Notes: a model not told the origin generated them from the letters alone. A stretch of DNA of 64,000 nt from Caulobacterales bacterium 32-69-10 (GCA_002280485.1 NCED01000002.1:1-64000), one strand, 5' to 3'. Positions 8,071 to 20,464 are shown, counted from the first letter of the stretch. Program-made: numbers and translations.

Positions 8071-8095
8071 TAGTCCGGGGGAGTACGGGGTACTC
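8071..8095. promoter_or_regulatory. Putative DmeR-like site overlapping a perfect palindrome
   Basis: TAGT-CCGGGGG-AGTA (8071-8085) is a one-base variant of TACT-N7-AGTA with a G-tract. It overlaps GAGTAC-GGG-GTACTC (8081-8095), a perfect palindrome. The pair ends 3 bases before the TTG start at 8098, so bound protein would block initiation or ribosome entry. It precedes the His-rich gene and RND pump. Regulation by DmeR is inferred from similarity to the site at 6521. Confidence 0.45.
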
Positions 8096-8097
8096 TC

Positions 8098-8526
8098 TTG
8101 TCGCGACTTGTCCGCCAGATCTGCATCGGCTTGGCCGTGACCCTTATGGTCACGCTGCAAGGCTTTGCGGTACGTGACGGTCAACATCGAATAGAACATG
8201 CTCTCCAGTTCCCCGGCGTCGCTTTCAGCGATTCCGCGGCTGACCATGATCATCACGACGACGGGCACGATCACGCCCACGAGGTCGACGCTGAAGCCTC
8301 TGCCGCCGCAGACACGGCGATCGACACCGCCGACCAAAGCGAAATGCCGGTGCTGCCGCACCATCACCATGGCGGCGGCGGTGACGTGCACATCGCGCTC
8401 GCAGGCCTGCCTCAGCCGAACTCCCCCTCCAGCGGACTTGCGCCCGCGCTCAACCCGGCCCGGACTCCGCCTTTGGCGGGAACGCGTCCGGAAAGCCCGC
8501 TCGACCCTCCTAAACAGAACGCCTGA
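8098..8526 (+). CDS. His-rich exported protein heading the RND operon
   Basis: The frame (142 residues from TTG 8098) starts with a hydrophobic signal-like segment (RQICIGLAVTLMVTLQGFA). It then has His/Asp clusters (DHDHHDDGHDHAHEVD; PHHHHGGGGDVH) and a Pro-rich tail. It is probably periplasmic and binds divalent metal, perhaps as a buffer or feeder for the pump that follows at 8588. No enzyme motif is present. The TTG has no clear Shine-Dalgarno because the palindrome at 8081-8095 sits there, so the true start could be internal or the mRNA leaderless. Confidence 0.55.
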   Translation: MSRLVRQICIGLAVTLMVTLQGFAVRDGQHRIEHALQFPGVAFSDSAADHDHHDDGHDHAHEVDAEASAAADTAIDTADQSEMPVLPHHHHGGGGDVHIALAGLPQPNSPSSGLAPALNPARTPPLAGTRPESPLDPPKQNA

Positions 8527-8587
8527 TCGCCTGAAAAGCTGATCCTGCGCGGCCTCCGGGCCGTGCGCGTCCTGTTGGAGAAATTCC

Positions 8588-9907
8588 TTGAAACTACCTG
8601 CATCCGGCGCTGCCGGATGGCGGGTGCGCGCCGCAGCCGTGTCTGCGCTCGCGCTCGCCCTTGGGGCGTCGCTCGCCCCTGCCCCGGTGTTCGCCCAAGC
8701 GGCGCCGGTCCCCGCCGACGTGAACGGCTACCCGCAACTCAGCTTGCGCGAAGCCCTCAGTCTTTCCGCCGCGTCAGACCCGGCGCTCGCCGGTGTCGAA
8801 GCTCGTCGTCGCGCCGCTGGAGCCGGCGTGCGGCAGGCCGATGTCCGACCCAATCCGAACGTCGGACTGATGGTCGAGAACCTGCCGACGCTCGGCGGCG
8901 GCGATATTCTCGGGCGAACCGAGACCACGCTGACGTACGAGCAACGTCTGGAACGGGGCGGCGATCGTCCGGCCCGCACGGCGCTCGCCCGGGCCGAGGG
9001 AGATCTGCTTCTCGCCGACGCCAGGGCCGCGCAGCTCGACCGGCTCGAGCTGGTCCAGACGGCGTGGGCCGAAGCGCTCGCTTCGGAGGCCTTGCTCGAA
9101 ATCGCCAGGGAGCGGCTCAATCTGGCCGAGGCCTTCCAGAGTGAAGTCTCCCGACGGGTCAACGCCGCACGAGATCCCCTGTTCGCAGGGGCCCGGGCGG
9201 AGGCCGAGCTCGCCCAGGCGCAGATCGACTTCGACCAGGCCGAGGTCGGCGCGCGTATGGCGCGGGTCAACCTCGCCAAATTCTGGTTCGGCAGATCAGA
9301 GTTCACCCTCGGGGCTGATGCCTTCGAGGACACGAGCGCCTCTCGCCGGGAAGCCGGTCCGGTGGCGCAGATCGATCTCGCGGCTTTCGATGCCCGCCGT
9401 CTGATCGCCGACGCCCAGGTGCGGGTCGAACAGGCGCGCGCCGTGCCCGACCCGACGGTGAGCCTCGGCGTCCGCCACATCTGGGACAACGAAGTTGCCC
9501 TGGTGTTCGGCGGATCGATGCCGCTTCAACGCTACGACCGCAATGAAGGCGCAATCGCCCGCGCCCAGGCCGAGGGCGTAGCCGCCCAGGCCGATCGCCG
9601 CGCTTTCGAGATCGAGCGCGAGCGCGAAATCCTCAGGCTTCAGGTGCAGCTGGCCGCCAAGGCCAGCGAAGCGCGCCGCATCGCCGAGGAGACCCTGCCT
9701 CAGGCGGAGCGTGCCGTCACCCTTGTCCGCGAGGGCTTCGGGCGCGGCGGCTTCACCTACAACGACGTGATGTCCGCGCAGACAGCCTTGCTGCAGGCCC
9801 GGGCGAGGCGCGTGTCCATCCTGCAAGCCTTCCACACCGACCGCGCCAGACTGGACCGTCTGACAGGCGCGCATGCCGACCTGCTCGGCCTGGAGACCCA
9901 ACCATGA
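8588..9907 (+). CDS. CzcC/CnrC-like outer-membrane efflux protein (TolC family)
   Basis: The 439-residue protein starts at TTG 8588 with GGAG 10 bases upstream. A signal peptide ends near PVFAQA. Two TolC-type repeats follow, each with long coiled-coil helices (LSLREALSLSAASDPALAGVEA..., ADVRPNPNVGLMVENLP) and a second set around PDPTVSLGVRHIWDNEV. It would form the outer-membrane channel of a tripartite heavy-metal pump with the adaptor and RND proteins that follow. Its stop overlaps the start of the adaptor gene by 4 bases. Confidence 0.85.
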   Translation: MKLPASGAAGWRVRAAAVSALALALGASLAPAPVFAQAAPVPADVNGYPQLSLREALSLSAASDPALAGVEARRRAAGAGVRQADVRPNPNVGLMVENLPTLGGGDILGRTETTLTYEQRLERGGDRPARTALARAEGDLLLADARAAQLDRLELVQTAWAEALASEALLEIARERLNLAEAFQSEVSRRVNAARDPLFAGARAEAELAQAQIDFDQAEVGARMARVNLAKFWFGRSEFTLGADAFEDTSASRREAGPVAQIDLAAFDARRLIADAQVRVEQARAVPDPTVSLGVRHIWDNEVALVFGGSMPLQRYDRNEGAIARAQAEGVAAQADRRAFEIEREREILRLQVQLAAKASEARRIAEETLPQAERAVTLVREGFGRGGFTYNDVMSAQTALLQARARRVSILQAFHTDRARLDRLTGAHADLLGLETQP

Positions 9908-11169
9908 CCCGTACACATGCACTGCGCCTCGCCTCCGGCGCGGCGTTGACCAGCCTTGCTCTGGTGCTCGCCGCCTGCGGCGGCGGCGGTGAGCGCGCCG
10001 AGAAGGCCGAGGGCGCCGAAGCGGCGGCCGCCGGGGACTACGAGCGTGGCCCGAACAATGGCCGCCTCCTCCGCGACGGCGACTTCTCGCTGGAAGTCAC
10101 CATCTACGAAGAAGGCCCTGAGCCCCTCTTCCGGATCTATCCGTATCTGAACGACAAGCCGCTCGATCCCCGGCAGGTTCAGCTCACCATGGCGCTGACG
10201 CGTCTGGGGCCACAGGTTGATCGGTTCACCTTCACCCCCGAGGGCGCCTACCTCGCCAGCCCCGGCGTCGTCACCGAGCCCCACTCGTTCGACGTCGCGG
10301 TGAACGCGGTGCGGGGCGGAAAGACCTCGAGGTGGACCTACCAGTCCTACGAGGGCCGTACGCAGATCACGGCGGAGGCCGCACGGGCGGGCGGGGTCAC
10401 GACCGAACAGGTCGGGCCGGCCACGCTGGCGGAAGCCCTGCCCCTTACCGGCCGGGTGGAGCTGGCTCCGGAAGCCCAAGCCGAGGTCCACGCCCGCTAC
10501 CCCGGCCGTGTGGTCTCGCTGAACGTCCAGCTCGGTCAACGGGTGTCCCGCGGCCAGGTCGTCGCCCGGGTGGAGTCGAGCGAAAGCCTGCAGACCTATT
10601 CGGTCACCGCCCCGATCTCGGGCGTCATCACCGCCAAGAACATCAATCCGGGCGCCATCACGGGCAACGGGACGCCCATGCTGATGATCGGCGATCCGAC
10701 CCGTCTGCATGCGGAGTTCTTCCTCTATCCGCGTGACGCCGAACGGGTGCGGGTCGGCCAGCGCGTCCAGGTGCGCAGCACCGCCGGCGAGAACACCACC
10801 ACCGGCACCATCGAGGCGATCCTCCCGGCTGATGACGTGCTCAGTCAGACGCTCGTCGCCCACGTCGCCCTGCCGGCCCAAGGCGGCGTCTGGCGCCCGG
10901 GCCTGGGCGTCGACGGGACGGTCCAGGTCGGAACCGGGGAAGTGCCGCTCGCGGTCCGCACCCGTGCGCTTCAGCCCTTCCGGGACTTCACCGTCGTCTA
11001 CGCCAAGGTGGGTAACACCTATGAGGTCCGCATGCTCGAGCTTGGGCGTCGGACGGACGAGTGGACCGAAGTCCTGGGCGGTATCGATCCAAACACGACC
11101 TATGTCGTGGACGGCGCCTTCCTCATTCGCGCGGACATCGACAAGTCCGGCGCGAGCCACGACCACTAG
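9904..11169 (+). CDS. CzcB/CnrB-like periplasmic adaptor (membrane fusion protein)
   Basis: The 421-residue protein has a lipoprotein signal (LTSLALVLAACGGGG, lipobox LAAC), so it is anchored to a membrane by lipid. An extra N-terminal domain (residues 40-150) precedes the barrel-sandwich/lipoyl part (VHARYPGRVVSLNVQLGQRVSRGQVVARVESSE) and beta-barrel domain. It ends near a DKSGASHDH tail. Adaptors of the HME family bridge the RND pump and the outer-membrane channel and can bind metal. The gene overlaps its upstream partner by 4 bases, and the RND gene starts 15 bases downstream. Confidence 0.85.
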   Translation: MTRTHALRLASGAALTSLALVLAACGGGGERAEKAEGAEAAAAGDYERGPNNGRLLRDGDFSLEVTIYEEGPEPLFRIYPYLNDKPLDPRQVQLTMALTRLGPQVDRFTFTPEGAYLASPGVVTEPHSFDVAVNAVRGGKTSRWTYQSYEGRTQITAEAARAGGVTTEQVGPATLAEALPLTGRVELAPEAQAEVHARYPGRVVSLNVQLGQRVSRGQVVARVESSESLQTYSVTAPISGVITAKNINPGAITGNGTPMLMIGDPTRLHAEFFLYPRDAERVRVGQRVQVRSTAGENTTTGTIEAILPADDVLSQTLVAHVALPAQGGVWRPGLGVDGTVQVGTGEVPLAVRTRALQPFRDFTVVYAKVGNTYEVRMLELGRRTDEWTEVLGGIDPNTTYVVDGAFLIRADIDKSGASHDH

Positions 11170-14369
<3,200 letters not shown>

Positions 14370-14370
<1 letters not shown>

Positions 14371-15539
14371 TGAACTCCGCTCTTCGCAGGAAGAGCGGGG
14401 GCGGCGCCGAGGCGGTCCCCAACGCGTCGGCGCCGGGCTTCCCGGACCGTTTGCCGGCCCTGACCGGCATTCGGTTCTGGCTCGCCCTCGGCGTCGTGCT
14501 CTTCCACTACCAGCTGAACATGACGCCCGAGGGCGGGACGGGGCTCGCCCTGATCGAGCGCGCACGCCTCGCGGTCGATTTCTTCTTCATTCTGTCGGGT
14601 TTCATCCTGGCGCACGTCTACGGGCGTCAGATCCGGAACGGGACCTACAACCACAAGCGCTTCCTCATCGCGCGGCTGGCCCGGATCTATCCGGCTCATC
14701 TCGCCATGATGGTGCTGATGGCGTTCATCGTCCTGGCGGCTATCGCCCTGGGTCAGCCGTTCGCGGCCGACAGTTACTCGCTGCCGGGGTTCGCGTCCGC
14801 CCTCGCCCTCACCCACGCCTGGTTCCCGGCTACCGTTCCCAATGAGTGGAACGGCCCGTCCTGGTCCCTGTCCGCGGAATGGGCCGCCTATCTGGCCTTC
14901 CCTGTGTTCGCCTTCATCGGGCTCAGGTCGGGCCGCCGCCCCTGGATGGTGATCGGTCTGTCGGTGGGCCTGTTCCTGGTGATCGACGGCCTCTACCGCT
15001 GGATCTTCAAGGACCAGCTCACCCATGCCGAGCTCGTGCTCGGCGTGCTGAGGATCATTCCCGAATTCCTGTTCGGGATCGGCCTTTACCAGCTCGGTTG
15101 CCGCATCCGTTGCGGTCGCCGGACGGCGACGCTCGCCGCCATCGGATCGCTTTTCGCCCTGATTTGCCTGATGGCGATCAGCGCCGACGAGCGCCTGATC
15201 GTGGCGGCCTCCGGCGTCGTCGTCCTCGCGCTGGCCCTCTGGGACCGCGCCGAGGATGACAGCGTCTTCAACCATCCGCTGCTGCTGGAGGCGGGCGAAG
15301 CCTCCTATGCCCTCTACCTCGTCCATCTCCCGCTTCTGATCATCTGGAAGAACGGGATGGCGATGCTGGGCGGCATCGACAGCACCTACCGGATGTCCGC
15401 TTCCGAAGCGGCTCTGTTGCTGGTCGTGACTTTGGCCAGCGCCTTCGCACTGCACGCCTTCTGGGAGCGGCCCGCCCGCACCCTGGTGCGCAGCCTTTTC
15501 CTCACCCCCTCCCCCAACTCCGCGAAAGGTCAATCATGA
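14370..15539 (+). CDS. Acyltransferase-3 family membrane protein inside the metal operon
   Basis: The 389-residue protein has about ten membrane helices. It shows family-3 acyltransferase features: LPALTGIRFWLALGVVLFHY with the catalytic-type His in helix 1, RLAVDFFFILSGFILA, an Arg-rich RLARIYPAHL, and NGPSWSLSAEW. Such enzymes acylate sugars, lipids or polymers at the inner membrane. Translation is coupled to the RND gene (one-base overlap) and to the next gene (4-base overlap), so it is an integral part of the operon. The substrate is unknown. A second, different acyltransferase is at 18924. Confidence 0.8.
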
Positions 15540-16267
15540 CTTCTGCATTGCGCCGCGACTCCTGGTCGTGGCTCCGATCGCCCTGGACGGCGCTTCTGCT
15601 GATCCTCAGTTTCATGCTTCTGGACGGCGCCCTCAGTCAGGCCCTCGCCCACGGCGTCGCCGAGGGCGACAAGGGCTACATCCAGGAGACCACCGGCTTC
15701 CTGTTCTGGCCTTTCGTCTATCTGGGCGCCAAGCACATGGTCACCGGATACGACCACCTGCTGTTCCTCTTCGGCGTGATCTTCTTCCTCTACAGGATGA
15801 AGGACATCAGCATCTATGTGACGCTGTTCGCCATCGGCCACTCCTCAACCCTGCTGCTGGGCGTGCTGACCGACATCAGCGTCTCCAGCTACATCGTGGA
15901 CGCCATCATCGGCCTGTCCGTCGTCTACAAATCCCTGGACAACATGGGCGCCTTCCAGCGCTGGTTCGGCTTCCAGCCCTCCACCAAGGCGGCGACCCTG
16001 ATCTTCGGTCTGTTCCACGGCTTCGGTCTCGCGACCAAGCTGCAGGACTTCCAGATGTCGCCGGACGGCCTGATCGGCAACCTGATCGCCTTCAACATCG
16101 GCGTCGAGGCCGGCCAGCTGCTGGCGCTCGGCGGCATCCTTATCCTGATGGGCTTCTGGCGCCGCTCGAACAGCTTCTGGAACCACGCCTTCCTGACCAA
16201 CGCCGTGGTCATGTGCCTCGGCTTCATTCTGACGGGCTACCAGCTCGTCGGCTTCTTCGTCATGTGA
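15536..16267 (+). CDS. HupE/UreJ-like permease
   Basis: The 243-residue protein has an N-terminal helix followed by five or six more. It shows the HupE/UreJ pattern: AKHMVTGYDHLLFLFGVI in the first core helix, AIGHSSTLLL and FGLFHGFGLA later. Members of this family are thought to move nickel or cobalt across the inner membrane. In an efflux operon it could recycle or collect metal from the periplasm or move it out. The gene overlaps the acyltransferase by 4 bases and is followed 15 bases later by an anchor protein, a pairing seen in other RND metal operons. Confidence 0.75.
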   Translation: MTSALRRDSWSWLRSPWTALLLILSFMLLDGALSQALAHGVAEGDKGYIQETTGFLFWPFVYLGAKHMVTGYDHLLFLFGVIFFLYRMKDISIYVTLFAIGHSSTLLLGVLTDISVSSYIVDAIIGLSVVYKSLDNMGAFQRWFGFQPSTKAATLIFGLFHGFGLATKLQDFQMSPDGLIGNLIAFNIGVEAGQLLALGGILILMGFWRRSNSFWNHAFLTNAVVMCLGFILTGYQLVGFFVM

Positions 16268-16282
16268 TCGGAGCCCCCCTCC

Positions 16283-16951
16283 ATGTTTAACGCAAACCGC
16301 CCCGCCCGCTCCGAACTGCCCACCACGCAGGAGTTGCTGAAATCCACCGGCATCGCCGCCGTCGTCGCCGGCGCGATCCTCGTCACTGTGGTCCTTCCAG
16401 CCGAATATGGCGTCGATCCCACGCGTATCGGCTCGGTCTTCGGCCTGACGGAAATGGGCCAGCTGAAACGCCAGCTCGCGCTGGAAGCCGAGGCTGACGC
16501 TGCGGCGGACGCCGCCGCCGCCGGCCAGACCTCGGGCGTCGCCTCCACGCCGACGCCTGCCGCAGCACCGGCCGCAGCCACCGGTCCGGTGGCGCCGTCA
16601 GCCCGGCCGGTCACGGCTGAAGCCGCCGCAGCCGGCATCCGCTCGGACGAGACTGTGATCGAACTGGCCCCCAACCAGGGCGCAGAGCTGAAGATGGACA
16701 TGGCCGAAGGCGCCAAGGTCCGCTTCACCTGGAGGAGCAGCGGAGGTGCGGTGAATTTCGACACCCACGCTGACCGCCCCGGCGTCCGCTATCACGGCTA
16801 CGGAAAGGGCACCGATCTGCAGCAGTCCGGTGAGCTGACGGCGGCCTTCGACGGAAGCCATGGCTGGTTCTGGCGCAACCGGACCGGAGAGACCGTGACG
16901 ATCACGGTCGAAACCGAAGGCGCCTACACCGAGATCAAGCGGGTGGTCTGA
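16283..16951 (+). CDS. Single-pass transmembrane anchor protein of the RND/HupE operon
   Basis: The 222-residue protein has one N-terminal helix (TGIAAVVAGAILVTVVLPAEYGV), then a charged segment, a low-complexity Ala/Pro-rich linker (residues 75-115) and a periplasmic beta domain containing VNFDTHADRPGVRYHGYG and HGWFWRNRTGETVTI. It resembles proteins annotated as transmembrane anchors downstream of hupE-like genes. The role is unknown; the Trp-rich domain may sense or bind something in the envelope. It is the last gene of the 8098-16951 run. Confidence 0.65.
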   Translation: MFNANRPARSELPTTQELLKSTGIAAVVAGAILVTVVLPAEYGVDPTRIGSVFGLTEMGQLKRQLALEAEADAAADAAAAGQTSGVASTPTPAAAPAAATGPVAPSARPVTAEAAAAGIRSDETVIELAPNQGAELKMDMAEGAKVRFTWRSSGGAVNFDTHADRPGVRYHGYGKGTDLQQSGELTAAFDGSHGWFWRNRTGETVTITVETEGAYTEIKRVV

Positions 16952-16991
16952 CCCGCTTGTGGGTCGGCCGCCGCCAGTCGGCCGACCGGAT

Positions 16992-17025
16992 GGCGGGGCG
17001 CTGGAACCCCCTGACGCGCCCCGCC
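16992..17025. terminator. Bidirectional terminator between convergent operons
   Basis: GGCGGGGCG (16992-17000) pairs perfectly with CGCCCCGCC (17017-17025) around a 16-base loop, between the end of the RND operon (16951) and the end of the NreB-like gene (17027). T-rich sequence ATCATTTCTC follows on the plus side. Confidence 0.6.
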
Positions 17026-17026
17026 A

Positions 17027-18361
17027 TCATTTCTCGTCCGGTCGCGGCCAGCGCGGATGCGCCTCGTCGATCACGACCGGATGGGCGTGCCAACTGGACT
17101 GCCGGTCCGGACGCTCGCCTTCGGACAGGTGGGGGTCATCGGCGTCCAGGTCCGAGTGCGAGTGCGCGAGATTGGCCGGGTCGTAGCGGGGCCAGACCAC
17201 GAGCGCGAGAACCACACCCACCGCGCAGAGGCCCGCGAGCACAAGGAAGGCCGCGCGGGGATCCGCCTCGGCGGAGACGAGCCCCGCGACCGGATAGGCG
17301 ATCAGCCAGCAGGCGTGGGACAGGGCGAACTGGGCGGCGAACAGCGAGGGGCGGTCTTGCGAGGTCGAGGACCGTCGAAGCGCCCGACCGGCCGGCGTGA
17401 TGGTCAGCGAATAGCCGAAGCCCATGACGATCCAGAGCCCCAAAAGGATGGGGTAGGACGTCGCCACAAAGGCGCCGAGCAGAAGCACGCCCGTCATGAC
17501 GCCAGCGCCCGCGATCATGGCGGAGCGGTCGGGGATCCTTTGAAGGACGCGCGGCAGTAGCAGGGCGGCGGTCATCGACCCCGCGCCGAAGGCCGCGAGC
17601 GCCCAGGCCGTCGCCTGTTGAGAGAGGCCAAAGCTGCTCTGCACAAGCACGACGGTGTTCACGAACACCATCGCGCCGCCTGCGGCGGTCGCCAGGCTGA
17701 CCGCCAGAAGGCCTCTCAGCCTCGGGGTCAGGGCGAACAGCCGGGCGCCAGCCGTCAGCCGGCGTATGAAGGGCAAGGGCGCTGCGCCGGCGGACCGGGG
17801 CAGGATCGCCCGGACGACAAAGACCGCCGAGAGCGCGAAGCCGAGAGCTGTCCCCACGAACAGATTGTTGTAGCTGATGAAGGCCAGCAGAACGGCGGCG
17901 ACCACCGGACTGGCCACGCTTTCGAGGTCCGCCGCGAGGCGGGAGAGCGAGAGCGCCTTGGTATACTCCCCCTCGTCCTCCAGAAGGTCCGGGATCATGG
18001 CCTGGAACGCCGGGGTGAAGGCGGCGGAGGCCGTGTAGAGCACGGCCATCAGGGCATAGACTTGCCAGGCGGCGCCCACGAACGGCAGGGTGATGGCGAC
18101 GCCCGCCCTGACGACGTCCAGCGACACGAGGAGGGTCTTGCGCGGCAAGCGCGCGGCGATGGCGCTCGCGAACGGCGCGACGGCGATATAGGCCACCATC
18201 TTGATCGAGAGCGCTGCGCCGAGAATTTCTCCGGCGTTGGCGCCGGCCAGATCATGGGCAAGCAGGCCGAGGGCGACGGTCGCCATGCCCGTACCGAGCA
18301 GAGCCGACACCTGGGCGATGAAGAGCCTGCGGTAGGCGGGATTGGACAGCGGAGAAAACAT
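17027..18361 (-). CDS. NreB-like MFS metal exporter
   Basis: ATG 18361 (MFSPLSNPAYRRLFIAQ) is chosen over the open-frame start at 18403 because the latter overlaps a regulatory site. The 444-residue product has about 12 helices with MFS features. Its C-terminal tail is His/Asp-rich (LAHSHSDLDADDPHLSE... SWHAHPVVIDEAHPRW). NreB-type nickel exporters are MFS proteins with a His-rich C-terminus, so nickel efflux is the likely role. It converges on the Ni/Co RND operon and carries the best TACT-N7-AGTA site outside dmeR, which supports common control. Confidence 0.75.
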   Translation of the reverse strand: MFSPLSNPAYRRLFIAQVSALLGTGMATVALGLLAHDLAGANAGEILGAALSIKMVAYIAVAPFASAIAARLPRKTLLVSLDVVRAGVAITLPFVGAAWQVYALMAVLYTASAAFTPAFQAMIPDLLEDEGEYTKALSLSRLAADLESVASPVVAAVLLAFISYNNLFVGTALGFALSAVFVVRAILPRSAGAAPLPFIRRLTAGARLFALTPRLRGLLAVSLATAAGGAMVFVNTVVLVQSSFGLSQQATAWALAAFGAGSMTAALLLPRVLQRIPDRSAMIAGAGVMTGVLLLGAFVATSYPILLGLWIVMGFGYSLTITPAGRALRRSSTSQDRPSLFAAQFALSHACWLIAYPVAGLVSAEADPRAAFLVLAGLCAVGVVLALVVWPRYDPANLAHSHSDLDADDPHLSEGERPDRQSSWHAHPVVIDEAHPRWPRPDEK

Positions 18362-18382
18362 CTGCGGACCCGATCGGAAAGA

Positions 18383-18397
18383 TACTCCCCCATAGTA
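18383..18397. promoter_or_regulatory. Probable DmeR operator of the NreB-like gene
   Basis: TACT-CCCCCAT-AGTA matches the TACT-N7-AGTA layout with a C-tract (G-tract on the coding strand). It ends 22 bases upstream of the ATG at 18361 on the minus strand. It has the same half-sites and spacing as the operator at 6521-6537. Confidence 0.6.
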
Positions 18398-18478
18398 CCG
18401 CAAACCAATCCGCGGGTCGTCACGAAATCATCATCGCCGAGGCGCGTCCGCGACCACAATTCACTGGATCAACGGCGC

Positions 18479-18491
18479 GTTACACAATAAC
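18479..18491. promoter_or_regulatory. Possible Zur-like box upstream of the MerC gene
   Basis: GTTA-CACAA-TAAC is an inverted repeat 9 bases before ATG 18501. AT-rich GTTAT/ATAAC palindromes are typical of alphaproteobacterial Zur sites. The match is short and the assignment is tentative. Confidence 0.3.
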
Positions 18492-18500
18492 ATTCTCAAC

Positions 18501-18899
18501 ATGCCTCCCGCCCCCACAGACACCGGTCGTTCCCGGCCAATCGACCTGTTCGGCGCCGGTCTTTCCGTGTTCTGCGTCGTCCATTGTGTGTCGAGCGCGG
18601 GGGTGCTTGGCCTTCTGCCCCTGGCGGGGCTCGCCGGCGGCGAGTGGCTCCACTGGACGCTTGCCGGCGTCGCGGCCTGTGCGGCCTGGATCGCGCTCGT
18701 CACACCTCGCGTGGGCGCACCCATGATGCTTCGGGGCCTCGCGATCGCCGCCATTCTGGCGCTTGTGGCGGGCGCGGCCGAACGCCCGACGGTGGAGACC
18801 GCTCCGATCGCCACCATCGTCGGCGGGTTGAGTCTCGTCCTCGCGCACCTCCTCAATGTTGTCCGGCTCAAGCGCGCAAGAACGCCCCAACCCGCCTGA
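18501..18899 (+). CDS. MerC-domain membrane protein
   Basis: The 132-residue protein has four hydrophobic helices. It carries the paired-Cys motif CVVHC in helix 1, as in MerC-type transporters, and a basic C-terminal tail (RLKRARTPQ). Members import Hg(II), or in non-mercury settings are linked to zinc or other metals. The second Cys pair of classic MerC is not evident, so mercury transport is doubtful. It is a lone plus-strand gene converging on the acyltransferase at 18924, with a possible Zur box in front. Confidence 0.7.
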   Translation: MPPAPTDTGRSRPIDLFGAGLSVFCVVHCVSSAGVLGLLPLAGLAGGEWLHWTLAGVAACAAWIALVTPRVGAPMMLRGLAIAAILALVAGAAERPTVETAPIATIVGGLSLVLAHLLNVVRLKRARTPQPA

Positions 18900-18923
18900 C
18901 GGCGACCCTTCCGGGAGAGCCCC

Positions 18924-20045
18924 TCAGGCGATGGGCCGCTCGGCGCTGACGCCGGGCGCCTGCGGTGGTCTTCGCGGCGGATTGAGACGGGCCTGAACAG
19001 GGCGGTCGAAGGCGTACCGGAAGATTGCAGCTCCGATGAAGGCGCTCGCCAGACCCGCAGTCCAGATCGCCCAGCGAACATCTGAGGACCAGCCTGCCTG
19101 TCCGATCGCATCGAAGACCCCGAACCAGAGGATCCGGACCACTTCATTGGTCAGGAAGATCGCGAACGACATCAGGCCGAGATGCTCGATCAGGCGTGAG
19201 GGTCTCGCGACCGGCGTCGCGCCCGCAGCCCAGATCATCACGGTCAGCAACAGAAGCGAGAGCAAGGCGGTGGTCCCGATCACCTGCGCGCAAACGAGGA
19301 CGCCGAGGGCGACGATCCCCGCCATCGCGGCGAGCCTCGGCGGGATATAGACGCGCGCCCCGAACAGCGCCGCCGCAACACCGAGCAGGAACAGAGGCAG
19401 GGCTCGCAGAAAGCCGTGGCTGAAAGGCAGGCGATAGATCGGATCGCCGAGCCAGGCGCGGCTGGCGCAGTCCGCGAGGATCAGAAGCCCTACGGCGCCC
19501 GCCACGATCAGCCAGGGCCGCCTACGCCAGATCAGTCGGCATATCCACGGCAACAGGAGATAACATCCGAGCAGGGCCGAGAGCGTCCAGGTCGGCGCGT
19601 TCCAGCCCTGTCCCCCCGGAACGCCATAGGCCTGAAGCAGAGCCGCCTGCGCCGGGAGCTGCGCCCAGTCGAACCACTGGGGATTGCTCGGGCGAATGCC
19701 GACCGCGGCGGCGACGGCGACCATTGCGGCAAGTACGCCGATCACGACGAGATGAGACGGGACGACCCTGAGGACGCGCTGGCGGATATAGTCCAGGATG
19801 TTGAGCGAGCGGGCGGCGAAGCCGTCGCCATAGATCCGGGCCAGAATGTACCCGGAATCGATGATGAAGAAGTTGGTCAGCAGGAACCCCCGGTCAAACA
19901 CCGGGTGGAGTTCGCCCAGCGGCGTCGGAGCCGCCTCGCGAAAATGATACAGGATGATCAGGGCGCCGGCGACGAACCGGAGAACGTCGAGCCAGCCGCC
20001 GCGCGCGATCCGGGCCGGCCTGCGGGGTTCTGCGACCTCGACCAA
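18924..20045 (-). CDS. Acyltransferase-3 family membrane protein (second copy)
   Basis: TTG 20045 is chosen because it follows the stop of the upstream gene by two bases; the open frame extends far 5' in antisense-like sequence. The 373-residue protein has about ten helices and family-3 marks: GGWLDVLRFVAGALIILYHF with the conserved His, TNFFIIDSGYILARIYG and APTWTLSALLGCYLLLPW. It differs strongly in sequence from the 14370 acyltransferase. It is the last gene of the minus-strand metal cluster. The acceptor is unknown. Confidence 0.7.
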   Translation of the reverse strand: MVEVAEPRRPARIARGGWLDVLRFVAGALIILYHFREAAPTPLGELHPVFDRGFLLTNFFIIDSGYILARIYGDGFAARSLNILDYIRQRVLRVVPSHLVVIGVLAAMVAVAAAVGIRPSNPQWFDWAQLPAQAALLQAYGVPGGQGWNAPTWTLSALLGCYLLLPWICRLIWRRRPWLIVAGAVGLLILADCASRAWLGDPIYRLPFSHGFLRALPLFLLGVAAALFGARVYIPPRLAAMAGIVALGVLVCAQVIGTTALLSLLLLTVMIWAAGATPVARPSRLIEHLGLMSFAIFLTNEVVRILWFGVFDAIGQAGWSSDVRWAIWTAGLASAFIGAAIFRYAFDRPVQARLNPPRRPPQAPGVSAERPIA

Positions 20046-20047
20046 CG

Positions 20048-20464
20048 TCAGTCCGCGCGCGTTGCGGCGACCGGGCCGGGGGTATCGTGGTGGTGACGGG
20101 ACCCGAGGACAATCTGGTCGCGCCCGAGGAAGAGCGCAGCCGACCCAAGAACGCAGACCACCGCCATCACCCCCGCCATAACCCGTCCCGCCTTGTCTCG
20201 TCCGGCGACACGGTAGGTCATGAAGGTCAACAAAAGCATCAGCGCCCCGTAGGGGAGATACATCGGTATCCGGTAGAGCGATGCGAGCGGCACGGCGATG
20301 ACGCAGACGACCAGGCCTGCGACGAGGCTGCCGGCGAGGGCGATCAGGGTATCTGGAACGGGATCGAACGGCCGAACCCGACGTTGTGTCCGCCCCCGAG
20401 GGCGATACCGGCCTGGCCGCCATCGGGGGGCGTGACTACGGATCGGGGAGCGTTTTCCGCCCAT
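20048..20464 (-). CDS. Small unrecognised membrane protein
   Basis: The 138-residue protein has a basic N-terminus (residues 1-32) and three or four hydrophobic segments (LIALAGSLVAGLVVCVIAV, GALMLLLTFMTYRVAG, VMAGVMAVVCVLGSAALFL). It ends with a short His-containing tail (GSRHHHDTPG). It starts 3 bases after the DUF305 stop and ends 2 bases before the acyltransferase start, so the three should be translated from one mRNA. No family recognised. Confidence 0.55.
   Translation of the reverse strand: MGGKRSPIRSHAPRWRPGRYRPRGRTQRRVRPFDPVPDTLIALAGSLVAGLVVCVIAVPLASLYRIPMYLPYGALMLLLTFMTYRVAGRDKAGRVMAGVMAVVCVLGSAALFLGRDQIVLGSRHHHDTPGPVAATRAD

Noticed and set aside
18501..18899. A full mer (mercury) operon
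   Set aside because: Only a MerC-like protein is present. No merA, merT, merP or Hg-type merR is seen.
20046..20423. Apparent 5' extension of the second acyltransferase
   Set aside because: It overlaps the membrane-protein gene at 20048-20464 in another frame and is Arg/Pro-rich without homology features.
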